Positions 10,013-23,043 of a stretch of 64,000 bases of DNA are shown here, piece by piece. Each line of letters opens with the position of its first letter. Within the stretch, counting starts at the first letter, position 1. The position numbers and the translations under genes are program-made. A model generated the notes under the pieces. That model did not search any database, was not told the DNA's origin, and saw nothing but the letters and a program-made list of their open reading frames with translations. The DNA comes from Mauremys mutica (lineage: Eukaryota; Chordata; Testudines; Geoemydidae). The stretch lies in the NCBI RefSeq assembly GCF_020497125.1, contig NC_059079.1, forward strand, positions 53,827,114-53,891,113. The letters are read 5' to 3'.

Positions 10013-12182
10013 GCCAATGGGAAATAAAACTGCTTTCTTCTCTTTACTCACCATCTTTGTTTTATTGTACATAAGCAATCATGGTAACAGAATCCCTTGT
10101 GCCCAGTTTTGCAGGGGGTCAGAGGGAAAAACAAGATGCCACAACAGAAAAGTGCGGGACAGCAGGGCAAGAAAGATTTAATACTAATCACAGTGAAATG
10201 CTAATCACCAGCCTAAGCAGGAAGCCCCTATGCAGGCTCCCCCCACCCTGCTCTGCTGATGGACCTTAACTTCCAGCTCTTTTCGTGGGACAATCTTGCA
10301 TGTAGCATGCTGTGGAACGACAGCTGTTATTCAGTTGTTCAGCATATATTTCAGGCTGGCATAAGGGCCCACTGCAAGTGTCAATATAGGGGCAACATCT
10401 TTCTGTTCTAATCCTATTTCTATTCTGAGGTTCCTGGGAATTTTAGGGCCTCTGTGCTTATGTGGTCTGTAGATAGTTACAACTAGACATGCTCATAGGA
10501 CCACGAAGGTGCTATAATTTGACTCATGCCCAGAAAAGTAAGGCTCTAAAGTAAAACAACATGTTAAATGCTGTTCTGGAGTTAGGACCCAAAACCAAAA
10601 TCACCACAAGTATGGATTTTTGTGATTATACTCTCTGTTTTCAAGGATAAGTAGAATCACAATAAGGAAAGGTCCTACTGAGTTCAGGATGTGCACAAGT
10701 CTTTGGATGATCTAATTTGGAGGTTTAGTAAATGGGCGCAATATTGCAGTACTCTATTTCTGGAGTGCACATTGATTTCTACAGCATTTCTTACTTCTGC
10801 CTTTTAGATTATATCCGCCACAGACCCCTGCACCCACTGAAATCAGTGGGACAATTTGCATGTTTAAAACTAACTATGTGCATAAGTCTTTGCAGGACTG
10901 TGCAGACCTGATAGAACATTTTAATTTTCTATCAGTTTTTGAGCCATCCTATAGAGAATTATATTCCTGCTACAGAAGTATAAGAAGTGATTCAAAAACC
11001 CAAGAGAAAGTATAGCATCCTCTATGTGTTTAGATTAATTTCTATGGATTTCTATTGTTTCATCCCTATTGAATTCTAGGGGACTTTTCCACAAATCTGT
11101 CTTAATTAAGACTGAAAAACTATACATGATATTTTCAAAGATTTTTCTAGCTCTGGATTGTTTATGTTTTTAGGAACTCTGAACTCCAGACAGTGAAATT
11201 AATTTGAATTAGCTTGTCCTAGTTTCCTGCCAGCATCTCAAGAAGTCTTGTCATTGGGTTTAACAGAAAATACCCAGCTGCTAAATAACAAAGGGCATCC
11301 TGGCTTTACAGTACCATGTATATATCACATATGAACAGAAGGAAAACTACAAGGAATAAAGGGATAGCTCTATTTGAAATAAATGAAGGAGCAGTGATGT
11401 AAAGGAGGAAGTAAACAAAACTGTAGAAAACTAATGAACCCCTGGTAGAGCTAAGAAAAAACCCAGGTTGCCCGACTACAACTTTACTGCCCTTCCCAAT
11501 GGATCACACTATGGCTGCAAGTCTCCAAAGATTTATGCACATGCTTAATTTTGCAGCACCTTTCAGGATCAGGCCCCATGGGATTACTCACAATAAGCAC
11601 ATGTACTTCCATGAACTCAATGTGTAAATTAAGCACAACACATGCATAAATCTTTGCAAGACTAGGTTTACGTTTGTCCAAGGAGGGGGAGGAAACCTAT
11701 GATGTTGGGATCAATCCCACACTGGCAGATGAATAGAAAAGACAAGTTATATTAGGTGGTTTAAGTTCCATGATCACATCCACATGACCACATTTTCATT
11801 AACTTTTTTAAAAGTATCCTATTAAAAAGCATGCACATTTGCAGATTAGCTACAGATATTATATTGTTAGGATGACCCCAAATAAGAACAAACTTAAGGC
11901 TGTAGTTCTGGGTCAGATTTGTAGAGGTATTTTGCACCTAAATATACTGATTTGAATCAATGGCACTATTCATGCATGTGCTGAGTTTTACTACCATATG
12001 TATGCAGGATCAGGGTTTAAATAAAAAAATAGTACAGACTGGTCTTTAGCTTTAGAATAAACTCTTAAGAGTACTTAACAGATACAGGATAATGGACAGC
12101 TTCAAATCTAGTAATGTGCAATAATGTTAAAGTCCATTCAAGCATTTCCACACAATAGTCAGCAACATTTTATTTATATCTA
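10013..12182. other. Mostly unique sequence with one foldback MITE
   Basis: Apart from the foldback at 11524-11664 nothing was recognised. 10826-10912 contains phrases related to the same foldback family (GTGCATAAGTCTTTGCAGGAC). Confidence 0.45.
11524..11664. mobile_element. Foldback MITE
   Basis: CCAAAGATTTATGCACATGC at the left is mirrored by GCATAAATCTTTGCAAG at the right, with TTAATTT / AAATTAA further in. The centre contains CAGGATCAGGCCCCATGGG. No target duplication was decided. Confidence 0.6.
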
Positions 12183-12611
12183 CAGTAACTCCTCACTTAA
12201 CATTGTAGTTATGTTCCTGAAAAAATGCTACTTTAAGTGAAACAATGTTAAGCAAATCCAATTTCCCCATAAGAATTAATGTAAATTGAGGGGGAGGTGC
12301 GCTTAGGTTCCAGGCAAAAATTTTTCATCGGACAAAAGCGTATATCATTCATACACACACACAGTACAAATTTTAAACAATTTAATACTGTACACAGCAA
12401 TGATGATTGTGAAGCTTGGTTGAGGTGGTGAAGTCCGAGGGTCGAAGAGGGTGGGATATTTCCCAGGGAATGCCTTACTGCTAAATGATGAACTAGCACT
12501 CGGCTGAGCCCTCAAGGGTTAACACACTGCTGTTAATGTAGTCTCACACTCTACAAGGCAGCATGAATGGAGGGAGTAGAGGTAGCATGGCAGGGAGAGA
12601 CAGACACACAC

Positions 12612-12644
<33 letters not shown>

Positions 12645-13215
12645 TGTGCATTGTCTCCTTAAGTATGCTGACCCCACTCTAAGTACACTGCCCTTTTTAA
12701 GTAGATCAGCAAGTTGAGACAGCAACTGCTGCCAGCAAGTTCCCTCCGTCCTGAGCCCTGTCGTGTACTCACCCTGCTGTGTGGAGATGGGGTAAATGAG
12801 TGGGGGGCAGGAGCAGGGGGGACACCCTGACATTAGCACCCCTCTTCCACCCCTCCCCCTTGCACAGAAAGCAGGAGGCTCCTGGGAGCAGCTCCAAGGC
12901 AGAGGGCAGGAGCAGTACATGGCAGTGAGGGACAGATGAACTGCAATTGATAGTCTGCTGGGCGGCTGCCAAACAGGGAATTTAGGGGAGCGGGGAGCTG
13001 ATAGGAGGGCTGCCGGTCCATCCTGGTTCCAAGCCACCACCAACTAGCTCCAACGGGCTACTTTTTCTGCAAGCAGTCGACAAAGCAGGCAGCTGCCAAA
13101 CAATGTTATAAGGGAGCATTGTGCAACTTTAAATGACCATGTTATCTAATTGATCAGCAATGTAACAATGTTAACCAAGACAACTTTAACTGAGGAGTTA
13201 ACTGAGGAGTTACCT
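12183..13215. mobile_element. Tc1/mariner-like non-autonomous DNA transposon
   Basis: The left end reads CAGTAACTCCTCACTTAACA and the right end, inverted, GTAACTCCTCAGTTAA, spaced about 1 kb apart. Subterminal blocks such as TGTTCCTGAAAAAATGC, followed by TTAAGTGAAACAATGTTAAG, match what I remember of Tigger-like elements of turtles. The interior holds a (TG)n(GA)n tract at about 12605-12642 and no transposase frame. The right terminal repeat is partly duplicated in tandem (see findings). The TA duplication is visible on the left (TCTA before CAG) but unclear on the right. Confidence 0.65.
12605..12642. repeat. (TG)n(GA)n microsatellite
   Basis: Runs of TG and then GA dinucleotides inside the Tc1/mariner-like element. 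Confidence 0.9.
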
Positions 13216-15478
13216 CTTGCTGAGGTGCTTGAAGCATGACAATTTATGAATGATCTTTTTTAATATTATTGTGGATCTCTCTGTAGGCTATTATTTACCA
13301 TGTGATAACCATTATTGTGCTTTCTCGTCATTCAGTTTTCCAGTATTTTTTTCTTCTTTCTGGACTCACTGTAGGTGTAAGTGTGATGATTCATCCTTAT
13401 TACTCATTCTGCACACTCAGACCACAGCTTTTCTGCCAGGATGATTTATTAGGCATAGTATGTCCTCAGACATCACTGTCATCCTGTTCAAACCAACGTG
13501 GAAGAAATTGCAGGTTTCAACTTCCCTTAGTTTCAACATCTTTGTTTCAAGAAAAAAATGTTTTGAACATTAAGACAGTGGTCAAAATACAGACTAAATT
13601 TAGGGAGAAAATATTTTTAGTGACTCTGATCATTTAGGAAGCCATTATCAGACAATTTTAATTTAGTGTTGAATATTCTACAGCTTTTCTATAATACAAG
13701 TACTCACTCACTGCCTTGCTATCTCTGAGGAAGAAGAGACTGTATTACCCATTGTAAAACATACTGCCCGCCAGCCTACCTCTACACCTTTCCAGTGATA
13801 GGAGAGCTGGATACCCCTGTTTCCAAACTGTCAGAAAGCTCAGATCTGCATGCAAACATCATGATTTACCCTTATTTCCATAAAGGACTTGCCCAAATCA
13901 CTGGATGATAACTAGTCCACTTGAACTTTGAGAAAGTTTGCAACTGGGTCCAAACTTTGCAGCTCAGGTCTATTTATTCATACAATACTCAGAAGCCAGT
14001 TGTGTAGGTATAAGGCTGTGTCTACACTAGCATTTTTTCAGGAAGTCTCTGACCCATTACACTACCATTGGTTCAGGTCTGTAAGGCAGGAGTTTTTACC
14101 ACTGTGAGACCTAACCCTGCTCAGAGCAGGTTCAATGCTACTACTAGGCAAGACCTAAAGGACAGAGAACTCTCCCACTATAATTTATAATAGGATTTGG
14201 CCCTGAGAGACTTTCCAAAGAATTTTTTGCACATTCAGAGAAAAGGGGATGTGAAAGTTTCATCATGTAGTGACAGGATATAGCAATGGGGCAATGTCTA
14301 ACAAGGTACTTGTATAGACCATCATAGCAAATTGCTTTACAAATTATATACATCTATTTGCTACATTTGTAAAGTCCTTATTTTGCTACATTTGGGAATC
14401 ACTAAGGTGAAAGTTTGAGTATATAAAAAGCATGTTCATAGTCATAATCAGAAAGCTGGTATTACTGTGCAACAGAACAGCAACCTTGTGAATGCATAGC
14501 TTCCCCCCCATACCCTTGGTGACCCCTCATAGCCTTGGGGCTACCCTGCAAGTAGCCCCTCACCTCATTTTCCCTCTTGGGAAACCAGTAACTCCATGCC
14601 AACTTATCGTCTTGTCGATTTAGATAGTGAAAGTAGTCCATAACAAGAACCCCAGAATATACTGCACATCACCTCCATGCAAGTAGTCCTTAAAAGTTAC
14701 ACATGATCTTGGGCACTGACATAACACATTCCAGCATCTTCTACCACACCCAGACACTCTTTGTCCACTTTTGTTGCTCTGTCAGAGCAGCCAGCCCAGC
14801 CTTCCCTTCTGGGGTACAAACCTGTTCTTCCCAGTGGGAACTCTCATAGCCTCTCTCTTGGGAGCATCCATCATTCCTCCTGGCCCTCTTACTGTTCCTC
14901 AGGGTCCAGCTCTCCAACAAAGAGACATCAGCAGGTAGTCCCCTCCACTGCTCCCCCCTTATTTCCTCTCTCTCTGGCCCTTTGCTCTAGTTTAGAGCCA
15001 ACAGGAATCCCCCTCCACTGCTCCTTCTGTCTCCAACCCTCTGGTTTGGAGATGCCAGCCAGCAACTCCCTCTTGCTGCTTTCCTACTTTCAGCCTTCCC
15101 CAGAAATCACTGTCTCTAGCAGCTCTCATCTCCTGGCTTCTCCCAACTCGGTCTACTCTGACTTCTGACTCCCACAGGTGCTACCCCGCCCCTTTAATTG
15201 GCCCAACTGTGAGCACCTGGAGTGGAACAGGAATGCTGAGCCCAGTTTTATTTAATGAACCAGCTACCCTGTTAAAAACAAACAATATCTCAAAACATAA
15301 TAAAATATCAGTCATAAAAAAAGTGAGAGGTTCTAGTTTTAAAAAGGGAAAGAGAGACTGGAATAGAAGGGAATAAATATGTATATATAGTGCCAGTAGT
15401 TAGAACCTTCTTCCTTGATGGACTATATGAACAGTCACCACCAATACTTTTGAAGAGACAGAGAAAGCAAATTATAAT
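13216..15478. other. Mostly unique sequence
   Basis: A lone MITE end (AGGCTGTGTCTACACTAGC) lies at about 14023-14041 without a visible partner. The open frame at 14761-15168 is Ser/Pro-rich and reflects C+T-rich sequence; I do not recognise a protein in it. Confidence 0.4.
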
Positions 15479-15551
15479 GGTTGCATAGTTCAGAGGTTAA
15501 AGCACGCATCTTGTAAACCAGGGGCTGTGTGTTCAATTCTCCCAGGGGCCT
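15479..15551 (+). tRNA. tRNA-Thr(TGT)-like pseudogene or SINE head
   Basis: The segment follows the layout of a vertebrate tRNA-Thr: an A box TAGTTCAGAGG, the anticodon loop CTTGTAAA with anticodon TGT, and a B box GTTCAATTC. The acceptor arms (GGTTGCA against AGGGGCC) no longer pair well, so it is unlikely to be functional. It could also be the head of an old tRNA-derived SINE, but I could not define a body or tail downstream. Confidence 0.55.
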
Positions 15552-17013
15552 AGTGAGATTTCTCTTTGCATTTGCAGGAAGATCAAGTGGATGGTCAAAT
15601 AGTCCTAACTCAGTCAGCTATGTCCCCTTGAGACTAATGAGTACTGCCAGACATCCTATCCTGGCTCTACCATGTGATTAGAGAGCATAAATGGCAGAAT
15701 TCTGCCTGCCTCTGGCCCTGGTGGGTTGAGGTAGGAAAAGACTCATTGCAACCTCTTTCACCATTTCCAGCCCACCTGCACAAAACCAAACATATAATTA
15801 TGGCCCCATATTTTTAATTGCTTTTAAGAAATTTTCTAACATGCTCTGATATTGCCCACTGCCAGAACTAGAGTATATCTCAGGGTCATCTGCACTGGGA
15901 CATTTTGCACTGATGTAGTTACACTGGCTTAGGTACACTGATGCAATCTCCTAGTATAGTCATGAGGCACCAGTGTCAACTGTGACTTGCACCAGCACAG
16001 CAAACCACATCAGTGTAGCTATCCCAGTGGCAAAACACTCCAGGATGGACACAGCCTTATTCTCAAGTATACACATCACGTTGGGAATGATCCAATTACA
16101 GTGGTCTACCCTTCTCCACAGACAGACATGCCACTTCCAAGAGAGTAGTTTATGAAGCTAGTCAATCATCTTGCATTTGTAAGCCACCAACCCATGGGTT
16201 GTGACCCTGAATTTAAATCGGTTGCATTTTGCTTTTTGTGATCACACATGCTCAGCACAGCTCTACATCTATCAAAGAGTAAAAGTGTTCATGGAGATGA
16301 ACAGTGATTCTCCCAGACAAATGAATTTGGAAATGGAGAAAATTTAGAGCAGAACGAATCTGAAACTGCCCCCAATCTGAAACTGTCACCAATCCTAAAG
16401 TAATAGAATTATATCATTTGAAAATGACACAAACCTGTTAAACCATAAAGTCCATCTCCCTGCCAGTGCAGAATTGTTCCTTCTATAGGGCATATCCTTT
16501 TTATTTATTTGGTTATGTCTACAATGTGTTAGAATTATAAGAAATGCACAGTGCAGGAATATAGTCACTCACCAACTCCAGGCCAGATATATAATGTTTT
16601 ACCATAGCAATTAGTTAAACAGTTGTGAGATAAATATTCCATTTCTATTATATTGCACCTTACAGGGGTTGGAGATTTAGGAAACTGCGCAGATACCCAA
16701 ATTACTGCAAATAGGTTTATATTTCCCTGTATTACTCAGACAGTATTTCCTTTTAGTCATATACTGCTCTTTCCACCAGATGGTTTGCTAGTTTTTTATT
16801 CTGGCTAGAAACAATTTAACCGGATTAGGGATTAATCCCTAGAGTTGTCATCAACTAAGTGTTAACAGTCTGACACTGATCAAATCCTGTGGGATTTTTT
16901 CCTGTTCCTCCCCTTCTTTCCCCATCCCTTCCCCGCACACCCATGCTTTTTTGTTTAGTTTTACATTTATAATCTTTTTCTTGGTAGAAAGTAGAGAATT
17001 GACTGGACCCAAT
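15552..17013. other. Mostly unique sequence with one MITE
   Basis: Contains the MITE at 15880-16058. Nothing else recognised. Confidence 0.4.
15880..16058. mobile_element. Foldback MITE
   Basis: The left half (CAGGGTCATCTGCACTGGGA, then TGATGTAGTTACACTGGC) is mirrored in the right half (CATCAGTGTAGCTATCCCAG, then CCAGGATGGACACAGCC). Termini are diverged and no target duplication was found. Confidence 0.5.
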
Positions 17014-18171
17014 TGTGACGTGTCATTCCATATTCTTTATGAAAATATGTTTATGATATGAATATGACAAAACTGAGATATACTATACCTTAAGCAAGCT
17101 GGCTCATGTGAGATATCATCGGAAAGGTTATGATTTACTGAATGCGATCATTTTATTTGTATGCATGTATCATTTCTGTATCTGAAATTAGGAATATTGA
17201 CTATGTATCTGTATCTCAACTACGTTACTTTGGGTGATGCCCACTGCTAACACTTCAAGTACAACAATGGAAAAGCCAGACAGAGCAGATGACCGATCAA
17301 CAAGGACAATGGACTGTGAAAACCTTGGCCTTCCTGTGGATGCTCCAGACTACCCCTGACTCATGGACGCTGTAATCCTACAGAGTCAGGTGGTCTTGTC
17401 ACCTGATACTAAAACATTAACTGGGACTTCTTGTAACTTTCCACTGTAAGGGAAAGGGGGTCAAATTAGGGAAACAAAAAGATTCCCTCCCGCCTTATGC
17501 AAATCCTATTTAAGGGTGGGAAGTGAGGTTATCTTGGTCATCAGTTCTCCCGGCTACCCCACCCAAGATGACTGCTGGAAACAACTAAGACTGAACTGGG
17601 GGAAAGAACTGAACCCAGGCTGGAAGCATGTCTGGCCTGTGAAGAAGATTATTAGGGTGAGACATTTAGGGTGAGAACTTACATATAACCAGTTTCTTTA
17701 GTGTATTCAGCTTAGTTTGCATGCTCTGTTTTATTTCTTTAGTAATCTGCTTTGTTCTGTCTACCTCTTTAACTACTTAAAATACACCTGTTATAGTTAA
17801 TAAATTTATTTCTGGTTTACAATATAACCCAGTTTATGTGATTTCAAACTGGGGGGTGTATGGAGGCGAGAAGCTGTGCACACCCTCCTCCACATTGAGG
17901 GAAGAGGCGAATTTCATGTAATTTTGGGTTTGTACTACAAGAGGGGGTGGACATCTAGGTGCCGTGGCGAGTCCCTTAAGCTGAGCCTTCCCAAAGCGGA
18001 TCTCTGTCTCTCCGTGCAGGTGGGTGTGGCCCTGCCTGTGTGCTTGGCTGGAAAAGGCTGGGGAGCCTAACCCATCAAGGCCAGGTAAAGGGGACCCAGG
18101 CTGGCAGAACAGTCTGACTCAGTGGCATCCCAGCACACCAGGTGACACCCCAGGGGGTTCAGCCCATCACA
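17014..18171 (+). mobile_element. Solo LTR (ERV-type), 5-bp target duplication
   Basis: The 1158-bp element begins TGTGACGTGTCATTCC and ends CCCATCACA, with TGTGA/TCACA inverted termini. It is flanked by CCAAT at 17009-17013 and 18172-18176. A TATA-like CCTATTTAAGGG lies near 17507-17518 and a polyadenylation signal AATAAA near 17800, in the order expected of U3-R-U5. There is no internal region, so it is the product of LTR-LTR recombination. Related copies in reverse orientation lie at 1-732 and 58285-59008. The open frame at 17876-18070 is not a gene. Confidence 0.85.
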
Positions 18172-18176
18172 CCAAT

Positions 18177-19681
18177 TAAACAACAGGCTTCTAGCTGAAT
18201 GACACAGCTAAGTATTTTTAAAGGATAAATATGAACGACTGGGAAAGCTCTTTCCATACCATAGGATGAAACCGAAATTAAAATGACTGTATGCAGTGGA
18301 ATCTGATGCATGTAAATATTTTGCTGTTCTGTGTTCAGCTTCCTATGCTTGGATCTTTCTGACTCTGTGTTGCTTTCTCTTTCATGCTCATCCTGTTTTT
18401 TCACCCCTCTCTTTTTAATATATATAATTTCTTTGTAGCTTTGTATTAAATTTATGAGACTCTCTTAAAAAACCCAAACCTCTCCCTCTCTTCTCAAGCC
18501 TATATATATTTATCACTGCATGCTGAAGAAAAACAAAATCTAATATACCTGTAAAATCTCTGCATGTACTAAAATTAACCCTTAGAATTAGGGATGTTAG
18601 AATACCTCTAATCCCTGGCAATCTAACTGTAAACTGTGAACTCAATTTATATGCTCATTTTACAAAGGATTTTCATACATTTTATTTGCAATTCATTTAA
18701 CATTCTAATGCTTTTTTACCTGATTTGCTTCATTACCACAAATGTAAGAATATTTCACTTCCCATCATCCCTCTAACAGGAACACAGCTCAGAAGGGAAG
18801 CGGAATACTTCCAATATGATAATCCCACTCCAATTTTATACTAGTAAGTATGAGTGCAATCACACAGTGGGCCTTTATCAATCTGCCTTTCTACCATTGG
18901 AAGAGTATGAAACTCAGCCCCTCACCTTGACTACGAGCAAATATTACAGCTCTGAAACATCATACAGCAGGAGTCTGGCTGTCATTGCCTGTTCTCCTCT
19001 GTGACTAGCCTTGTCTCCAGAAATGCTTTGGTCCATTCTGCAAAGTGCACTGTTTCCATTACAAAGAGAACAATCTGGGAGCTTCTACATGGAGTCAGGA
19101 TGGTTCTGCAGCAGTAGGCTCTGCGTGGAGCCAGGATGATTCTGTGGCTCCTCCTCTACCCACATGGAAAGAGGAAGATCAACACACCCTAAGAATCCCT
19201 TCAACACACAGATCAAAGGAATGATCTTGGACCATTGTTAGGTCTGAGATTGTTTTCTGCAGGATTTGGCTAACCAGCTTCAGTGCTGTTTATATTGTGA
19301 CAGCTATATCTTTGTAACAGAAAGAGAAGCACATTTTTCCCTCTCCTGATCACAATGTTAAAGCAATTTTGTTTGGCGTATTATACTGAATATTTTGATG
19401 AGAAACATGTAATCTCCCTTATGTAAACTGTGCCCACAGCAACTAAACAGCAGTAGCCCTGGGCCTGTCAGAGAAAATATGAAGGGATGTAGTCATGGGG
19501 GAAGCGGGGAGAAAGCAGGAGGGGTATGAAAGGGAGACAAAGACTTTACAAGAGGTTTAATGAAAACTGTTCAGCAATTGTGCTGTAGGTTGGCCAACCC
19601 ATAGAATAAAAGTTTTATAGTTTCAATAATTCTTTAGAATTTTAAAGGTCTCACTGCTCACTCTTTCCCACATGATCTCAC
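18177..19681. other. Unique sequence, no feature recognised
   Basis: No element ends, tRNA-like boxes or protein resemblance seen. Confidence 0.45.
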
Positions 19682-19954
19682 AAGGTACATCTACACTGCA
19701 ATTAAAAACCCATGGCTAACCTGTGCCAACTGATTCGGGCTGCAAGACTGTTTAACTGCAGTGTAGACTTTTGGGTTTGAGCTGCAGCCCCAGTTCTGGG
19801 ACCCACCCACCTTGCAGGGTCCTAGAACCTAGGCTCCAGCCCAAGCCTAAAAGTCTACCCTGTAGTTAAACAGCCCTGCAGCCCAAGCCCCATGACCTTG
19901 AGTCAGCTGACATGGGCCAGCCACAGGTTTTTAACTGCAATGTAGATGTACCCT
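19682..19954. mobile_element. MITE with GGTACATCTACA termini
   Basis: AAGGTACATCTACACTGCAA plus TTAAAAACC at the left is mirrored by GGTTTTTAACTGCAATGTAG plus ATGTACCCT at the right. A second inverted pair lies inside (GGGCTGCAAGACTGTTTAAC against TTAAACAGCCCTGCAGCCC). Target duplication not decided. Confidence 0.7.
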
Positions 19955-20217
19955 ATAGCTCAGCCATTTTTTTTCCTGTACGCTGAAGTGTCAGTGAAGA
20001 TTTGAACTTGAAAAGTGAATTATATCCTTGTGGAGAGAGAAACTGACACAATATTCTATCCCAGTCTTATTTATTTGTATGTAGATATTCTTGAACATGC
20101 TCTAGAACAACTTTTATAGCACCAAAAAGTTGGTTATGTGCTCTGTGTTCACTGTCTGTTTTTTCCCTGCACTTCTGTCAAACACTAGTCCAAATGTTCT
20201 AAAGATCCCATCCTAAA

Positions 20218-21110
20218 GCTACTCCTGAGGGAATTCTGCACCACTGTGCATGTGCAGAATTCATGACCCTCACAGATTTTTTTTCTCTGCAGAAAATACA
20301 TTCTGCAAGAGAGGCACTGAAGTTATGCCTTTTGCCTACCAGTGGCTGCTGTGCTGTCAGAACAGAAGGCAGGCAGCTCAGCCAGCCATAGCTAATAGGG
20401 AGGGCGAGAGGCTGCATTCTTCATACAGTCCTACTCGCAGGGACAGGTGAGAAGGCATAGAATATATAGGGGGATAGACAGAGTCAGGGGGACATGGGAC
20501 TGCTGGGGGGTTACATAGACTGAAGTTAAGAAGGGCTAGAGGTGGGGAAAGGGCCACATGGGGACAGGGTGGAGAGGGATGCAGGGCTACATGGGGACAT
20601 GGATGGGGGATGCCTGACTGAACGGGAGAAGCTAAGAGTCAGCCAGGGAGAGGCTCCCCAACTCCCTAACAATCCTCCCCAAAAAGCAAAAAAAAAAACC
20701 TGTTCCACATACTTCTCCCACCCACGCACAGATAAGCTTTCAGGTTCACTCCCAGGATTATTTTACTCTCCCTCAGCTCCTCCGCTATCCATGACTCCCA
20801 CAAGCCTTTGCACTGCTTCTGAGGGGTGCAGGAAATAAGTTCCTATATTGTAGTTTAAATGAATTATTACCCAAAGTTATGTATTTAATATGCCTAGTAA
20901 GGAATCTATTTGTCAAAAACATTTCCTGAATCTTTTTTATCTGTATTGTTACAGACATACTTGCTAACATGTATTTTGAAATAAATTACCAAAATAATTG
21001 AAACTGGTGTGATTATATTGTGTTGTTTTGACAAATAAAGTATGCAGAATTTTAAAATAGCATGTGCAGAATTTTTAAATTTTTTGGCGCTGAATTCCCT
21101 CTGGAGTAAC
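20218..21110. mobile_element. Non-autonomous DNA transposon with GAGGGAATTC ends
   Basis: The left end CTACTCCTGAGGGAATTCTG is mirrored by GAATTCCCTCTGGAGTAAC at the right, about 890 bp apart. Just inside, TGTGCAGAATT-type sequence occurs at both ends (TGCATGTGCAGAATTC and GCATGTGCAGAATTTT). The middle, 20400-20830, is purine-rich and has no transposase resemblance. Superfamily uncertain; hAT is my first guess. Confidence 0.6.
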
Positions 21111-22963
21111 TAGTCAACTGAAGTCAATGGGAGCCTTTCATTAACTTCAATAGGCTTTGGATCAGATCTTAACTGCAAAATCTCCAAGTCCTGCAGCCAC
21201 TCTATCACATGCCCTTTGAGGCTTTCCAATACAAAATAAAGATTACATAAATTCAGGAATCAACTATCCTCCCTTTTAACATCTCGGTTCAAGTGCCGGG
21301 TGTTAATGAGAACAAGCATGCAGTGTACTTACCTAGGCCCTGCTTCAGTTTAGCATGATTAATTTTAAATATCCAAGTAGTTCCAATTATGTCAATGTGA
21401 TTATTCACATGCTTAGAGTTAAGCATGTTGTCACAGGTTGAAACATCCTGTTAAGGTCAGACCTGGGCTGGGCCCAGCTTCACGAGTAGTACTGCAACCC
21501 CAATAGTTAAAATCATGAGTCAAAACTCCTTAAAAGGGTTATAGTTTGTTTTCTGGTCTGCCTTCTGATTTTTTAACTCCCTATGCATACTCCAGTGTGT
21601 GTGACAATTACAGTATTATCAGTGCTCACAAATTTATAGTAAATGTGATTTTAGCCTGTATTGCAGTAGCTCTTGTTACAAGACCCAGGCCAATCAATTT
21701 ACTCAAATTTGCACAACATGCTGTTGATAGTTCAGGGAACACTCAACTTCTCCCAACACCCAAACAGTTTCATTCATTAATGCGTTGCTCCCCTGACCCA
21801 TATCTGCCCCCCTCCCAACCTATCAGTTAATTAGGCACTCCCCAGCCCCACATCAGTTGGGTGTCCCTTCATCAATAAGTTGTCTCCCTCCCTCACACTA
21901 GACCCAGCCCCACATCAATTTTACTACCAGCCACCCATCAGTGCTGTCCCCCATCCTCACCTATCTGTCTCTTGCCCCCCAGCACACCATAACTCCTCCT
22001 GCAGCTGTAAAGGTTCTTTCCCACACACACACACAGGCTGGGGGCGGGGGCGGGGGCAGGTCCAGGGGTCTTTCACCCCTTCACACACTGAAGGACAACT
22101 GCAGCAGATCTCTTCTTCTTCCCCTTCCCAGGTAGGGCAATGCAGGAGAGCCAGAGGGAGGAACATGGAGGTTCCTCCCATTTTTCATGAGGGAGAAAGG
22201 GGGATTGGCAATAGGGGTGCTAGGCAGGAACAGGCTAAACAATTGGTTAGGTCCCCCAGCAGCTCAAGGGGGCCCCCAATTTAGTGTTACTGCCAAAATA
22301 CCATTCATCTTATTTCATATGGACTTTTTGAACAAGTGTCTCAGTTTGTGTTGTGTTGGCGTATTTTTTGGTTTGTGGAAATAATGCAATTACTATTTTT
22401 GTTGTGAGGGCAGGGTGGGGTAAAGTTCCCCATAGACATTAATTCTACTAGTTATGGCAAAAGTTTCATATCGCTAGCACTGTCTATTTTAAACCTTCTC
22501 TCCATCTTAAAAAACCCACACGCTGTATTTTTAGTTCAAACTTTAAACAGACACATATTCCCACTGGGAGAAGAGTAGGGGATACAACTGAATGCTAGAT
22601 TATGTTTGATTATCTTCTGTTCCAATATTTTGGTTTCTCCCTACTTATCATTATTTTCATGACAACAGCCCATCCATGTCTTAGCCTACAGCATAGATTC
22701 CAGTCTTCTACAGACAAAAAGAAGAATTCTGAGGTCCTTATTTTGTATGTATTTGCTTACTATTTGAATACATAATGCATCATTCCAGCCCTGTGGACTC
22801 TATTTTTGCAGGACTCTGTTTTTGAGAGATTTTATGCAATTCATACTGGCATTCAGAAGAGAATAGGTGTACAGCAAGCTTCATCTGTTAGTTTGGTTTT
22901 CATTAATACTATGTTTTCCTTTACATTTTTGGTGTGTGTTATGTGCTAATGAAAGGTACCCCA
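21111..22963. other. Mostly unique sequence
   Basis: A (CA)n tract lies at about 22023-22036. 21336-21426 has phrases of the small foldback family. The open frames at 21880-22284 are low-complexity C-rich products. No gene recognised. Confidence 0.4.
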
Positions 22964-23043
22964 GACCTGAAGAAGATCTCAGTGTAGTTTGTCTCTTTTA
23001 CCAGTAGAAGTTGATCCAATAAAAACTATTACCTCACCTACCT
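22964..23043 (+). mobile_element. Hammerhead-core repeat relative, old copy
   Basis: Reads CAGACCTGAAGAAGATCTCA, later GTTTGTCTC, then AGAAGTTGATCCAATAAAAA and TATTACCTCACC. The copy at 49545-49634 shares the second half (AGAAGTTGGTCCAATAAAAG, then ATATTACCTCACCCACC). The CTGAAGA-hairpin-AAAGC order resembles the core of the repeats at 7262, 31955 and 32940, but the tails differ, so this is a separate subfamily. Confidence 0.6.

Noticed and set aside
12519..13043. A 174-codon minus-strand open frame with a hydrophobic start
   Set aside because: It sits in a non-autonomous Tc1/mariner-like element and crosses a microsatellite that encodes its Leu/Ser/His-rich part.
14761..15168. A 135-codon Ser/Pro/Leu-rich open frame as a possible exon
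   Set aside because: No splice-site support, domain resemblance or codon signal; it follows C+T-rich composition.
15479..15551. A functional tRNA-Thr gene
   Set aside because: A and B boxes are recognisable but the acceptor stem does not pair, so it is listed only as tRNA-like.
20250..20450. Short open frames on both strands near the left end of the GAGGGAATTC element as transposase remnants
   Set aside because: No DDE or BED-type motif could be seen.
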